From Bin87 sp965208015 (GTDB taxonomy: Bacteria > Chloroflexota > Dehalococcoidia > Lucifugimonadales > UBA3495): 64,000 nt of DNA. Both the position numbers and the translations under genes were made by a program. Each line of letters begins with the position of its first letter. Position 1 is the first letter of the stretch. The notes beneath the pieces are model-generated. The model had not been told where the DNA came from, ran no database searches, and was given only the letters and a program-made list of their open reading frames with translations. The stretch covers positions 310,001 through 374,000 of the forward strand of contig CBDBNT010000004.1 in NCBI GenBank assembly GCA_965208015.1, read 5' to 3'. Shown in pieces: positions 15,425 to 24,031 of this stretch.

Positions 15425-17650
15425 ATGGTCGCGGTCACCAGCGAGTCCACCGATCTGATCGCTCGCGTTTCTGAGTACGTGGACGATGCGAACCAACTGG
15501 AACGCATCAGGTCGGCTTACGACTTCGCGGAAAAGTGCCACGACGGGCAGATGCGCCAGTCCGGCGACCCGTACATCGTCCATCCCCTGGCCGCCGCAAC
15601 CATTCTGGCCGGCCTGTACCTCGACCCCGACACCATCATCGGGGCTTTGCTGCACGACGTGCTCGAGGACTGCGGCGTCGAAGTCACCGAACTGCAAGCG
15701 CGATTCGGGCCTGATGTAGCGAGGCTGGTGGACGGCGTCACCAAGCTGACCAGAATGGACTACCGGCCGCCCGGCGCGGAGGCCAACGGCAGCGTGGCGG
15801 CGGAAAACCTGTACGCCGAAAGCCTGCGCAAGATGCTGGTGGCCATGGCCGAGGACATCCGCGTGGTGCTCATCAAGCTCGCCGACCGGCTGCACAACAT
15901 GCGCACGCTGGACGCGCTCTCCGAAGACAAGCGGCGGCGCATCGCCCAGGAAACCTTGGACGTCTACTCGCCTTTGGCCCATCGCCTCGGCATCTGGGAG
16001 TTGAAGTGGCAGCTGGACGATCTGGCCTTCCGCCATCTGGATGAAAGCAAGTACCGCGAGATTTCCCGAATGCTGGCGGCGCGGCGCTCCCAGCGTGAAG
16101 CCTACGTGGCCGACGTGGCCGACCGGCTCAAGGCGGAGTTGGCCGACAATCGCCTGCGCGCGGACGTGCACGGCCGCCCCAAGGGCATCTATTCCATACA
16201 CAACAAGATCGAGAAGTACGCGGCCGAGGGCAAGGAACTCAGCGACATCTACGATCTGTATGCCCTGCGCGTGGTTGTCGACGAGATAGCCGACTGTTAT
16301 TCCGCCCTGGGCGTCACCCACCGCATGTGGAGCCCGATCCCCGGCCAGTTCGACGACTACATTGCCACCCCCAAGAAGAACATGTACCAGGCGCTGCACA
16401 CCACGGTGCTTTGCGACGGCGGGCATCCGCTGGAGGTGCAGATCAAGACACGCGAGATGCACCAGGTGGCGGAATACGGCGTGGCGGCTCACTGGCGTTA
16501 CAAGGAGCAGCGCGGATCAGCCGGCGGCAATGCGACCTTCGAAGAGCGGATGACCGGATTGCGCCAACTGCTGGAATGGCAGCGCGAGACGCCGGACACC
16601 GACGAGTTCCTGGAGCGGGTGCGGGAAGACCTGTTCCACGACCAGGTGTTCGTCTACACGCCCAAGGGCGACATCGTGGAGCTGGCCGCCGGGGCCACGC
16701 CCATCGACTTCGCCTACAAGATCCACACCGACCTGGGGCACCGCATCTCCGGCGCCAAGGTCAACGGCAAGCTGATGTCGCTGGACACTCCCCTGCAGAA
16801 CGGCGACACCATCGAGGTGGTGGCCGGCAAGACCGGACGGGGCCCGTCGCCCGACTGGCTGAACCCGGCGCGTGGATACGTGGCAACCAACAGCGCGCGG
16901 CAGAAGATACGCTCCTGGTTCAACCGGCAGGCCCGCAGCGCCAACATCACCCGGGGCCGCGAACTCCTGCGCCGCGAGTTGCGCCGCATGGGCGTCAAGA
17001 TGTCCGACCGCGACGTGCTTGAAGGGTGCCGCTACGAAAGCATGGAGGACCTGCTGGCCGCCCTGGGCTCCGGCGAGTTGAGCGACTCCGCACTGTCGGC
17101 GCGCCTGACCCAGTTCCGCAACGACGAGATGGCCGATGCTCCCTGGATGCCAAAGCTGCGGGGCTCAACTTCCCTGTCCAGCCCGTCGTCGGGGATTTCG
17201 GTGCTGGGCGTGGGCGACCTGCTGACCAGCATCGCCCGCTGCTGCAACCCCATCCAGGGTGACCCGATCATAGGGTTCGTGACGCGCTCTCGCGGCGTCA
17301 GCGTGCACAAGGTGGGTTGCATCAACGTGCTCAACGAGGACGAGCAGGAACGTCTGGTTCCTGTTTCCTGGGGGCAGAAGCAGGAGCTCTATCCGGTCCG
17401 CATCCGCATTGAGGCCATGGATCGCGTGGGCCTGCTGCGGGACGTGACCACCAAGGTCTCGGACGACAAGATCAACATCGCCTGGGCCGTGACCCGGGAG
17501 AACGACGACGCCACGGTCAGCATGGAATTCACCATCCATGTGAAGGACCTCGAAGAACTGAACCGCGTGTTCTCCCGCATCGAGGGTATCCGCGGCGTCA
17601 TCTCGGTAAGCCGCGTCACCAGCAGCCCCCTGAGGCAGACCGAGCGCTGA
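15425..17650 (+). CDS. rel: Bifunctional (p)ppGpp synthetase/hydrolase, RelA/SpoT family
   Basis: Makes and degrades the stringent-response alarmone. Counting from the ATG at 15425 (GGAGGG at 15414), the N-terminal HD hydrolase domain is intact (H53, H77-D78 in LLHDVLED, DRLHNMRT). It is followed by the synthetase domain (RPKGIYSIHNKIEKY, YDLYALRVVVDE, TPKKNMYQALHTT), a TGS domain (VFVYTPKGDIVELAAGATPIDFAY), a helical/CC region (SIARCCNPIQGDPIIGFVTRSRGVSVHK) and a C-terminal ACT domain. At 741 residues it is a typical single Rel enzyme. The upstream extension to 15329 is not needed. Confidence 0.96.
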   Translation: MVAVTSESTDLIARVSEYVDDANQLERIRSAYDFAEKCHDGQMRQSGDPYIVHPLAAATILAGLYLDPDTIIGALLHDVLEDCGVEVTELQARFGPDVARLVDGVTKLTRMDYRPPGAEANGSVAAENLYAESLRKMLVAMAEDIRVVLIKLADRLHNMRTLDALSEDKRRRIAQETLDVYSPLAHRLGIWELKWQLDDLAFRHLDESKYREISRMLAARRSQREAYVADVADRLKAELADNRLRADVHGRPKGIYSIHNKIEKYAAEGKELSDIYDLYALRVVVDEIADCYSALGVTHRMWSPIPGQFDDYIATPKKNMYQALHTTVLCDGGHPLEVQIKTREMHQVAEYGVAAHWRYKEQRGSAGGNATFEERMTGLRQLLEWQRETPDTDEFLERVREDLFHDQVFVYTPKGDIVELAAGATPIDFAYKIHTDLGHRISGAKVNGKLMSLDTPLQNGDTIEVVAGKTGRGPSPDWLNPARGYVATNSARQKIRSWFNRQARSANITRGRELLRRELRRMGVKMSDRDVLEGCRYESMEDLLAALGSGELSDSALSARLTQFRNDEMADAPWMPKLRGSTSLSSPSSGISVLGVGDLLTSIARCCNPIQGDPIIGFVTRSRGVSVHKVGCINVLNEDEQERLVPVSWGQKQELYPVRIRIEAMDRVGLLRDVTTKVSDDKINIAWAVTRENDDATVSMEFTIHVKDLEELNRVFSRIEGIRGVISVSRVTSSPLRQTER

Positions 17651-17715
17651 TCGGCCCGGCGCGGGTCTGACGCGCTCGCCAGTAAACGGCGAGCCTGTTG
17701 TTCAGTCTTTCCACC

Positions 17716-19113
17716 ATGGCGCCCGCGATTCGCGGCGGGACGGCGGTCAAGTTGTTGCTGGCCGTCGCGGTGTTTCTGGTCATAATGCTCATGCCCGCTC
17801 CGGCGGGATTGACGGAGCACGGGCAGCGCGCGCTGGCGGTGATGCTCCTCGCAGTAATTTTGTGGGCCACCGAAGCCATTCCCGTGCCCGTGGCCGGCGT
17901 AGGTGGAGTTTTGCTCCTGGTCCTGGTGGGAGCGGTGCCGGATCTGGGTCCCGCGCTCTATGGCTTTTCCCAACCCGTCGCTTACTTCCTCATCGGCATC
18001 CTGACGCTGGGCCTGGCGGTGCAGCATTCCGGTCTTGCCCAACGCCTGGCCACCTGGCTCATGCGCGGCGCACAGGGAAGCCCCCGCCTGCTCTACGTCC
18101 AGATGCTGTTTTCGTTCGCCGCGCTGACCTTTGCGCTGCCGTCCGCCAGCACCCGAGGCGCCATCATGGTCCACGTCTACGAGCAGGTGCTGGACCGCTG
18201 GAACATACCCAAGGAGCATCCCTTGTACCGGGCCACGATGATGGCCATGGGCAGCCTCAATCGCCTCGGATCCACCGCGCTGCTGGCCGGCGGCATCACA
18301 CCGGTGGTGGCCTCCGGTTTGCTGGGCGACTTCTCCTGGACCCAGTGGTTCGTGCTGATGAGCGTGCCGTTCTACGCCAACCTCATCGTTGGCGGGACCG
18401 TGCTGTTCCTGTTCTACCGGTCGGGGTTCCGCCTGAGCGACGATGCTGCCGCCGCCACCGTCGCGCTGGACCGCATCAGCCCCGTCGAAATGCGGGCTGC
18501 CGGCATCGTGATCGTCACCGCCCTGCTGTGGTTCACCGATTTCGCCCACGGCCTGCACCCGGCGGTACCCGCCATGATCGCCATGTGCGTGATCCTGCTG
18601 CCGCGGGTGGGCATTCTCACGTGGGGCGAATTCGAGCGAAACCTGGGCTGGTCCAACTTCTTCATCATCGCCACGTCGCTGTCGTTGTCCCACGCGCTGG
18701 TGACCACCGGGGCCGCGGCCTGGTTCTCGGAGACGCTGGTGGGCGGCGTGTCGCAGCTGGCGGCGTCGCCCATGCTGGTTCTGCTGTTGCTGTGCGCGTG
18801 CTTCGCCGTGATGCGGTTCATCCTGCCCAACATCGCCGGCTATCTGGCGTTGGTGATACCCGTCACCATGGCCGCGGCTGAATCCCTGGGCCTTGATCCG
18901 TTAGTGTGCGGCATGGCCGCCGTGGTGGTGGGCGACTCGGTGGTCTATTACAGCGCCGGCGGCACCGCCAGCGTCTTCATCTTTCAACGGGCCGATATCT
19001 CCAACCCGGAGATCTTCCGGTTCGCCGTCACCATGACCGTGATCGCGACAGCCATTCTCCTGCTGGCGGTGATCCCCTACTGGGGCCTGGTGGGTCACCC
19101 GTTGGTTCCATAG
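17716..19113 (+). CDS. SLC13/DASS family anion or dicarboxylate transporter
   Basis: A 465-residue membrane protein with about 11-12 hydrophobic segments. LAVMLLAVILWATEAIPVPV at the N-terminus is a hallmark of the divalent anion:Na+ symporter family, and SNFFIIATSLSLSHAL and PNIAGYLALVIPVTMAAAESLGLDP match the substrate-binding hairpin regions. The ATG at 17716 is preferred over the TTG at 17698. Substrates of related proteins include sulfate and C4-dicarboxylates; the specificity here cannot be told. Confidence 0.88.
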   Translation: MAPAIRGGTAVKLLLAVAVFLVIMLMPAPAGLTEHGQRALAVMLLAVILWATEAIPVPVAGVGGVLLLVLVGAVPDLGPALYGFSQPVAYFLIGILTLGLAVQHSGLAQRLATWLMRGAQGSPRLLYVQMLFSFAALTFALPSASTRGAIMVHVYEQVLDRWNIPKEHPLYRATMMAMGSLNRLGSTALLAGGITPVVASGLLGDFSWTQWFVLMSVPFYANLIVGGTVLFLFYRSGFRLSDDAAAATVALDRISPVEMRAAGIVIVTALLWFTDFAHGLHPAVPAMIAMCVILLPRVGILTWGEFERNLGWSNFFIIATSLSLSHALVTTGAAAWFSETLVGGVSQLAASPMLVLLLLCACFAVMRFILPNIAGYLALVIPVTMAAAESLGLDPLVCGMAAVVVGDSVVYYSAGGTASVFIFQRADISNPEIFRFAVTMTVIATAILLLAVIPYWGLVGHPLVP

Positions 19114-19122
19114 TCCGGCAAC

Positions 19123-19671
19123 CTACAACAGGGTCGCTATCGCCACTGCCAGCCCCGCCAGCACGATGGCAAACGCGCCGACCAGCATCCAGATGAGAAC
19201 GTGCCGGATGCGTCGCCGTCTTTGCCGCGATCGGCGCAGGTCAGCCCGGTAGTCCCAGGGACGGCGGATGCGATCCCCGTGCCGCCAGACGCCGCGCCTC
19301 CGCCGTTTCGCCTCGGCCTCCGCCTCTGGGAACCCCAGGTCCCGGCCGCCGTAGCGCCGGTACCACCACGCCATGCCGGAACGCACCATCTCCACGTTGA
19401 CCGATTGGTCACGCCGGCGCCGCCGGTAGAGCAGGCCCACCGTCCTCCCATATCGGTCCGTTGCCATCGACTCCATGCGGATGCCGCCGCGCCGGACCAG
19501 CGCTTCCAGTTGCTTGCGCGACTCCTGCCCGTAGGGCTGGGCCAGTTCCGGCGCGTCGATTCCATAGAGCCGCACCGGGAATGGCCTCCGCAGGAAGCTG
19601 AACAGCCCGGCGTATTTGACCTCCAGCGAGTCGCCGTCGATGACCCGCCGTATCCGCACCCTGCGGGCCAT
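19123..19671 (-). CDS. Thermonuclease (SNase)-like protein with C-terminal membrane anchor
   Basis: A 182-residue staphylococcal-nuclease homologue. The conserved active-site residues are present: the Arg in PVRLYGIDAPE, the Glu of APE, and the Arg in DRYGRTVGLLY, plus VNVEMVRSGMAWWYRRY. A very basic stretch (RRSRQRRRRIRH) precedes a C-terminal hydrophobic helix (about residues 160-182), so the protein looks tail-anchored with the nuclease domain on the cytoplasmic side. Its ATG lies 7 nt after the TAG that ends the read-through rhodanese frame, indicating a coupled two-gene operon. Confidence 0.85.
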   Translation of the reverse strand: MARRVRIRRVIDGDSLEVKYAGLFSFLRRPFPVRLYGIDAPELAQPYGQESRKQLEALVRRGGIRMESMATDRYGRTVGLLYRRRRRDQSVNVEMVRSGMAWWYRRYGGRDLGFPEAEAEAKRRRRGVWRHGDRIRRPWDYRADLRRSRQRRRRIRHVLIWMLVGAFAIVLAGLAVAIATLL

Positions 19672-19678
19672 CTGCGAC

Positions 19679-20518
19679 CTACACGGTCATCGGCGTGTCG
19701 TCCCGGTTGGCCCACTCGCTCATGGACGCATCATAGTTCTTAGCGTTCTCGAAGCCCACCAGGCGCAGTACGAAGTTTCCGTGCGCCGCACGGATGCCGG
19801 CCTGTCAATAGGAGTACGCCGTCTTGTCCGGCGTAATGCCGTGCTCCGTCAGAATCCTCCGGATCTCAGCCGCCGGCTTGAACTCGTGGGTGTTGCGGTC
19901 CATCAGGTTGAACCACTCCAGGTGCACCGCGCCGGGAACATGGCCCTGCCGCTGGTTGCGATAGTTGGGGGCGGAGCCGTCCCACTCGCCGTCGCTGCGC
20001 ACGTCCCACACCACGACGTTATCGAGATTGCAGGCCGCCTTGAGCTCGTCGCCGGTGGCGATGAACGACTCGTTTGCCCGCGGGGTGAAGGTCACCGCCG
20101 CCGGCGCCCTGGCCCGGCCGAAGTCGATGGGCTGTCCCGCGTTGACCCACGCGCGCCAACCGCCGTTGAGCACCTTCACGTTGGCGTGGCCGTAATAGTT
20201 GAACACCCACCAGATGCGCGCCGCCGTCAGCCCCTGGGCGTGGTCGTAGGTGACCACGGTGGTGTCGTCGCCGATGCCGAGGCCCTCGGCCATGGCCTTG
20301 AACTGCTCCGGCGCCATGACGTGCTGCCGGTCGGTGTCGGGGTTCTTGGCCCAGTTGTCAGCCACGTGGTGGGAGCCGGGAATGTGTCCCCGTTGCCAGG
20401 CGTCAGCGGTGTTGGCGCAGTCCAGCACCACCACGTTGGGATCGTCCAGGTGTGCAGCGACCCACTCGGCGTCGGTCAGGTACTCGGGGTGGGCGTAATC
20501 GTCGGTATGAGTCGTCAT
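19679..20518 (-). CDS. Rhodanese/sulfurtransferase, candidate selenoprotein (in-frame TGA at catalytic Cys)
   Basis: A two-domain rhodanese (thiosulfate or 3-mercaptopyruvate sulfurtransferase) of 279 residues if the TGA at 19805-19807 is read through. The N-terminal inactive domain (VVVLDCANTADAWQRGHIPGSHH) and the C-terminal domain (VVVWDVRSDGEWDG, RQGHVPGAVHLEWFN) are intact. The active-site loop reads TAYSY-TGA-QAGIRAAH, so TGA replaces the Cys codon of the family motif Y-C-x-x-G-x-R-A. The frame continues for 40 residues (GNFVLRLVGFENAKNYDASM, then SEWANRDDTPMTV) to TAG, matching the normal C-terminus. The ATG at 20518 has AGGAG upstream. Selenocysteine is my preferred reading; a nonsense mutation or sequence error would make it a pseudogene. 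Confidence 0.8.
19779..19793 (-). promoter_or_regulatory. SECIS-like hairpin downstream of the in-frame TGA
   Basis: On the minus strand, a hairpin CCGTGC-GGC-GCACGG begins 11 nt after the TGA: a perfect 6-bp stem, a triloop with G in its first two positions, and 17 nt between the TGA and the loop. A lower stem CAGGC/GCCTG could close it. This geometry fits the general bacterial SECIS description (loop 16-37 nt after the UGA, G at the loop start), as I recall it. It lies inside the reading frame, as bacterial SECIS elements do. High GC makes chance hairpins common, so this is supporting rather than decisive. Confidence 0.5.
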
Positions 20519-20673
20519 GGAGCGGCTCCTGCGTTCGGATGTGAGTTGCCGGGATTGTAGGCGGGGGCAGGCCGGCGGGTCAACGGAATTGCGAACAACT
20601 TGCCGCAGTTGACAGCGCTTACCACAGTAGACCACATAGAAGTGCTATCCTATCCTGGTCAGGAGGTAGCGCC

Positions 20674-20955
20674 ATGGCCACCATACAGCTCGTTGTACCC
20701 GAGGAAGACCGCGAACGCTTTGCTGAGCAGGCCGAGCGCGAAGGCATGGCGCTGGAAACATGGTTGATTTCCGTGGCCCGTCAGCACAGTCCGCAATTAG
20801 CAGCTCCAGCAGACGATCGATTTCAGTCAGTCGACGAGCTTATGGCGTTTCTTGAGGAATGCAGAGCCAAATCCGGGCTGGAACGTGAACCGGAGTGGGA
20901 AGTACACCTCAGGAACATGCACGAGTCTCGCATACAGGGGCTGCCTGGCGTATGA
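20674..20955 (+). CDS. Antitoxin-like protein (partner of the following PIN gene)
   Basis: A 93-residue protein with a good ribosome-binding site (GGAGG). The N-terminus (ATIQLVVPEEDRERFAEQAEREGMALETWLISVARQ) looks like a ribbon-helix-helix-type DNA-binding segment. Its stop overlaps the PIN start codon (ATGA), the standard arrangement of VapBC toxin-antitoxin operons. It would neutralise the toxin and repress the operon. Since the toxin is interrupted, the antitoxin may now stand alone. Confidence 0.65.
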   Translation: MATIQLVVPEEDRERFAEQAEREGMALETWLISVARQHSPQLAAPADDRFQSVDELMAFLEECRAKSGLEREPEWEVHLRNMHESRIQGLPGV

Positions 20956-21347
20956 CTTTCGTCGATACCAACGTGTTCATGTATGCGGTGGGTGGCCCGC
21001 ATCCGTTGCAACAGATCGCTTGGGAGTTCCTGCGGCGGTCATACAGCAACGGTTCGTCCTTATGCACTTCCGCGGAGGTCTTGCAGGAACTGGCGCATTC
21101 TTACCTGCGGGTAGGCCGCGGTGAGACATTTGACCGTGCAATGGCATTGGTATGACGGTACGGCGTGGAAGTTTGGTCCCTCGAACGCGAAGACGTCCTT
21201 CTCGCACGGCAAATTTACGAGCAACACCCCGGCCTGTCCGCCCGCGACCTCTGTCATCTCGCCTCCTGCCAACGTCGCGGCGTTAGCGAAATGATGACCT
21301 TCGACCAAAACCTCGCCTCCGTGTTCCGCGGTCTGAACGAGTCATAG
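20952..21347 (+). pseudogene. PIN-domain (VapC-like) toxin interrupted by in-frame TGA
   Basis: Residues 1-67 (MTFVDTNVFMYAVGGPHPLQ, with D5) form the first half of a PIN RNase. A TGA at 21153-21155 stops the frame after DRAMALV. The same frame continues without gap as RYGVEVWSLEREDVLLARQ, then LSARDLCHLAS and MMTFDQNLASVF, which supply the later PIN acidic residues. The whole is 131 codons, normal for VapC. The TGA position is not a conserved Cys, so recoding is unlikely. A CGA-to-TGA nonsense change or a sequencing error is the simplest explanation. Confidence 0.8.
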
Positions 21348-21481
21348 CCGTCATCGACCATCATCGCTGGACCGCACGCCACTACACAGATAAGTCAGGG
21401 CCAAAGGCGTTCAAATACATCATCCCGTCGTTCCCGCTACAATAGGCGCACTCAACACGCTCAGGTGCGAGGTGCGCTTTT

Positions 21482-23386
21482 ATGGTTCAGCAGGGACAGA
21501 TTGACCATCTCTTGCAGGAGGCCGGGGAGATCCCGCCTCCGCCCCACGTGGTCGAGCAGGCCACCATGTCCGACTACGACGGCGTCTACGCCCGCTCGGT
21601 GGAAGACCCCGAGGGTTTCTGGGCCGAGGCCGCCGAGGAACTCCACTGGTTCCGCCGGTGGGACGACGTGTTCCAGTGGGACTACCCCAACTTCCGCTGG
21701 TTCGTGGGCGGCCAGACCAACATCGCCTACAACGCCCTGGACCGCCACCTCGCTACGGAGCGGCGCAACAAGGCCGCCCTCATCTGGCTGGGCGAGGACG
21801 GAACCGAGCAGGTGTACACCTACGCCCGGCTGGCGCAGCAGGTCAACCGCTTCGCCAACGGCCTCAAGTCGTTGGGCGTGGGCAAGGGCGACCGCGTCGT
21901 CATCTACATGCCATTAACTCCCGAGGGCGCCATCAGCATGCTGGCCTGCGCCCGCATCGGCGCAATCCACAGCGTGGTCTATGCCGGCTTCAGCGTTGGC
22001 TCCCTTCGCGACCGCATCCAGGACGCCAGCGCCAAGGCGCTGATCACCGGCGACGTGGGCTACCGCCGGGGCAACCGGGTGGACCTCAAGGGCATCGCCG
22101 ACGAGGCCGTGGAGGGCTGCGACAGCCTGGAGCACGTCATCGTCTTCCGCCGGGAGCTGGCCCTGGAGGACCTGCGGGACGGCGAGACCGACTTCGACGG
22201 CCTGATGGCCCGCAGCAGCATCGACTGCCCCGCCGAGGTCATGGACGCCGAGGACCCGCTGTACATCCTCTACACCAGCGGCACCACCGGCAAGCCCAAG
22301 GGCGTCGTGCATGTCCACGGCGGCTACATGGTGGGCACCCACTACCATTTCAAGAACTTCTGGGACGTCAAGGACAACGACGTCTTCTGGTGCATGTCCG
22401 ACATCGGCTGGGTGGTGGGCCACAGCTACATCGTTTACGCGCCGCTGGTGGCCGGCGCCACCACCGTCTTCCGCGAGGGCGCGCCCGACTTCCCCCACAA
22501 CGCCGTGTTCTACGAGGTGGTCGAGAAGTACGGCGTCAACGTCATCTTCACCGCGCCCACGGCGGTGCGGATGCTCATGCGCTACGGCGAGGAGCCGGTC
22601 AGCCGCTACAACCTGCGTTCGCTGCGCTTCCTCACCTGCGCCGGCGAGCCCCTGAACCCGGAGGCCCTGCGCTGGGCCTACGAGCACATCTGCGGCGGCG
22701 GCGAGTGGGCGCACATGGTTGACAACTGGTGGCAGACCGAGACCGGCGGCCCCTGCCTGGGCACCACCGCCACCATGACCTCCCGTCCCGGCCGCGTGGG
22801 CAAGCCCCTCCCCGGCGCGGTCATGGACATCGTGGACCGGGAGGGTGAGCCCATCGAGGAGCCGGACAAGGGCGGCTTCCTGGTGATCCGCCGTCCCTTC
22901 CCGCACTTCTCCCGCACCGTGTGGGGCGACCCCGACCGCTACGCCGACACCTGGAGCCAGATCCCCGGCGTGTACTCCTCCGGCGACGTGGCCCTGCGCG
23001 ACGCCGACGGCTACTACATGGTGGTGGGTCGCGCCGACGACGTGCTGAACGTGGCCGGCCACCGCATCGGCTCCGCCGAGGTGGAGTCGGCGCTGGTGTC
23101 GCATCCGGAGGTCGCCGAGGCGGCGGTCATCGGCAAGCCCGACCAGCTGCGCGGCGAGGTCATCAAGGGGTTCGTCACCCTGCGCATGGGCAGCGAGGGC
23201 TCCGACCGCATGATCAACGACCTGCAACTCCACGTGCGCCGCGAGTTGGGCCCCATCGCCGTCCCATCGGAGATCGAGTTCACGCCCACGCTGCCCAAGA
23301 CCCGCTCCGGCAAGATCATGCGCCGCCTCCTCAAAGCCCAGGAGCTGGGCCTGGACCCGGGGGATATAACGACGCTGGAGGAGTAG
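21482..23386 (+). CDS. acsA: Acetyl-CoA synthetase (AMP-forming)
   Basis: A 634-residue cytoplasmic enzyme that activates acetate (or another short acid) to its CoA thioester through an acyl-AMP. The P-loop-like YILYTSGTTGKPKGVVH, MSDIGWVVGHSY, the WWQTETGG adenylate motif, YSSGDVALRDADGYYMVVGRADDVLNVAGHRIGSAEVE and the C-terminal PKTRSGKIMRR, with the acetylation-target Lys, are all present. Propionate use cannot be excluded. The gene sits between two toxin-antitoxin units. Confidence 0.93.
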   Translation: MVQQGQIDHLLQEAGEIPPPPHVVEQATMSDYDGVYARSVEDPEGFWAEAAEELHWFRRWDDVFQWDYPNFRWFVGGQTNIAYNALDRHLATERRNKAALIWLGEDGTEQVYTYARLAQQVNRFANGLKSLGVGKGDRVVIYMPLTPEGAISMLACARIGAIHSVVYAGFSVGSLRDRIQDASAKALITGDVGYRRGNRVDLKGIADEAVEGCDSLEHVIVFRRELALEDLRDGETDFDGLMARSSIDCPAEVMDAEDPLYILYTSGTTGKPKGVVHVHGGYMVGTHYHFKNFWDVKDNDVFWCMSDIGWVVGHSYIVYAPLVAGATTVFREGAPDFPHNAVFYEVVEKYGVNVIFTAPTAVRMLMRYGEEPVSRYNLRSLRFLTCAGEPLNPEALRWAYEHICGGGEWAHMVDNWWQTETGGPCLGTTATMTSRPGRVGKPLPGAVMDIVDREGEPIEEPDKGGFLVIRRPFPHFSRTVWGDPDRYADTWSQIPGVYSSGDVALRDADGYYMVVGRADDVLNVAGHRIGSAEVESALVSHPEVAEAAVIGKPDQLRGEVIKGFVTLRMGSEGSDRMINDLQLHVRRELGPIAVPSEIEFTPTLPKTRSGKIMRRLLKAQELGLDPGDITTLEE

Positions 23387-23395
23387 CCCCGTAAA

Positions 23396-23498
23396 GCAAT
23401 CGTCTGAATCAGGATTTGCCGGATTTCGGGATTCACAGGATTGAGTTGATTTTTGCCGGAATGGCAACAATCCTGAGCATCCTGATTCAGACAATTGC
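23396..23498. repeat. Dispersed long inverted repeat, copy 2 (compensated arms)
   Basis: The left arm GTCTGAATCAGGAT (23402-23415) and right arm ATCCTGATTCAGAC (23479-23492) are perfectly complementary. Extending outward, GCAAT at 23396-23400 faces ATTGC at 23494-23498. Compared with copies 1, 3 and 4, both arms differ at the same pair (GTCTG/CAGAC instead of GTCAG/CTGAC), so the pairing is kept. The element fills most of the gap between acsA and hicB. Confidence 0.85.
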
Positions 23499-23533
23499 CG
23501 CCAGTTGAGAATAAACCCCAGGGAGTTTTGGCG

Positions 23534-24031
23534 ATGAAATATTTGTACCCATGCACCATTGAAGGCAATCCGGACGATGGGAACGGGTTTGTGGTGTCTT
23601 TCCCGGATATTCCGCGGGCTCGCACTGGAGGGTTCACGTTCCGGGAAGCCCGCATTCTCGCTGAGGATTGCCTGGTTGTAACACTCAGCCACCATGTCAA
23701 ACACGACCTGGACTTGCCCGCGCCCAGCCCTTTTCGGGAAGGGCAGGAGCTGCTGACGGTTCAGCCCGTGGTTGCCGCCCAGCTGGATCTCTACACCGCC
23801 ATGCGCGAGCAGGGCATTAGCTGGAGAGACTTGGCGCAGCGGTTAGGCATCTGCGAGGACGACGCGGCTGCGCTCGTCAATCTGGACTACCGCACTCCCA
23901 TTGGGGAGGTCGCCAAAGCGCTCAAAGCCGTAGGCTGCGAGCTGGCAGTTGCCGAGCAGGCCGCGCGATGGTCCGCGTATGAACGGCCGGGAATTCGTGA
24001 GGCGCGCCCGGCGTTACGCTCGCCGCAATAG
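23534..24031 (+). CDS. hicB: HicB-family antitoxin, upstream extra copy
   Basis: A 165-residue HicB homologue. The partial RNase-H-like HicB fold (YPCTIEGNPDDGNGFVVSFPD, GGFTFREARILAEDCLVV) is followed by a helix-turn-helix segment (LYTAMREQGISWRDLAQRLGI). It is very similar to the second hicB at 24188, and even the leader GGGAGTTTTG before each ATG is shared. Its C-terminus runs about 22 residues past the end of the second copy and into the hicA gene (53-bp overlap), as if the original stop was lost. Confidence 0.8.
   Translation: MKYLYPCTIEGNPDDGNGFVVSFPDIPRARTGGFTFREARILAEDCLVVTLSHHVKHDLDLPAPSPFREGQELLTVQPVVAAQLDLYTAMREQGISWRDLAQRLGICEDDAAALVNLDYRTPIGEVAKALKAVGCELAVAEQAARWSAYERPGIREARPALRSPQ

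Noticed and set aside
17389..18693. A 434-codon minus-strand frame over the end of rel and the transporter
   Set aside because: Low-complexity His/Gln/Gly-rich translation opposite two well-supported genes.
19805..21155. Reassignment of UGA as a sense codon across the genome
   Set aside because: Many clear genes here end at TGA (for example the M20 peptidase, NYN nuclease and SWIM genes), so TGA is a normal stop.
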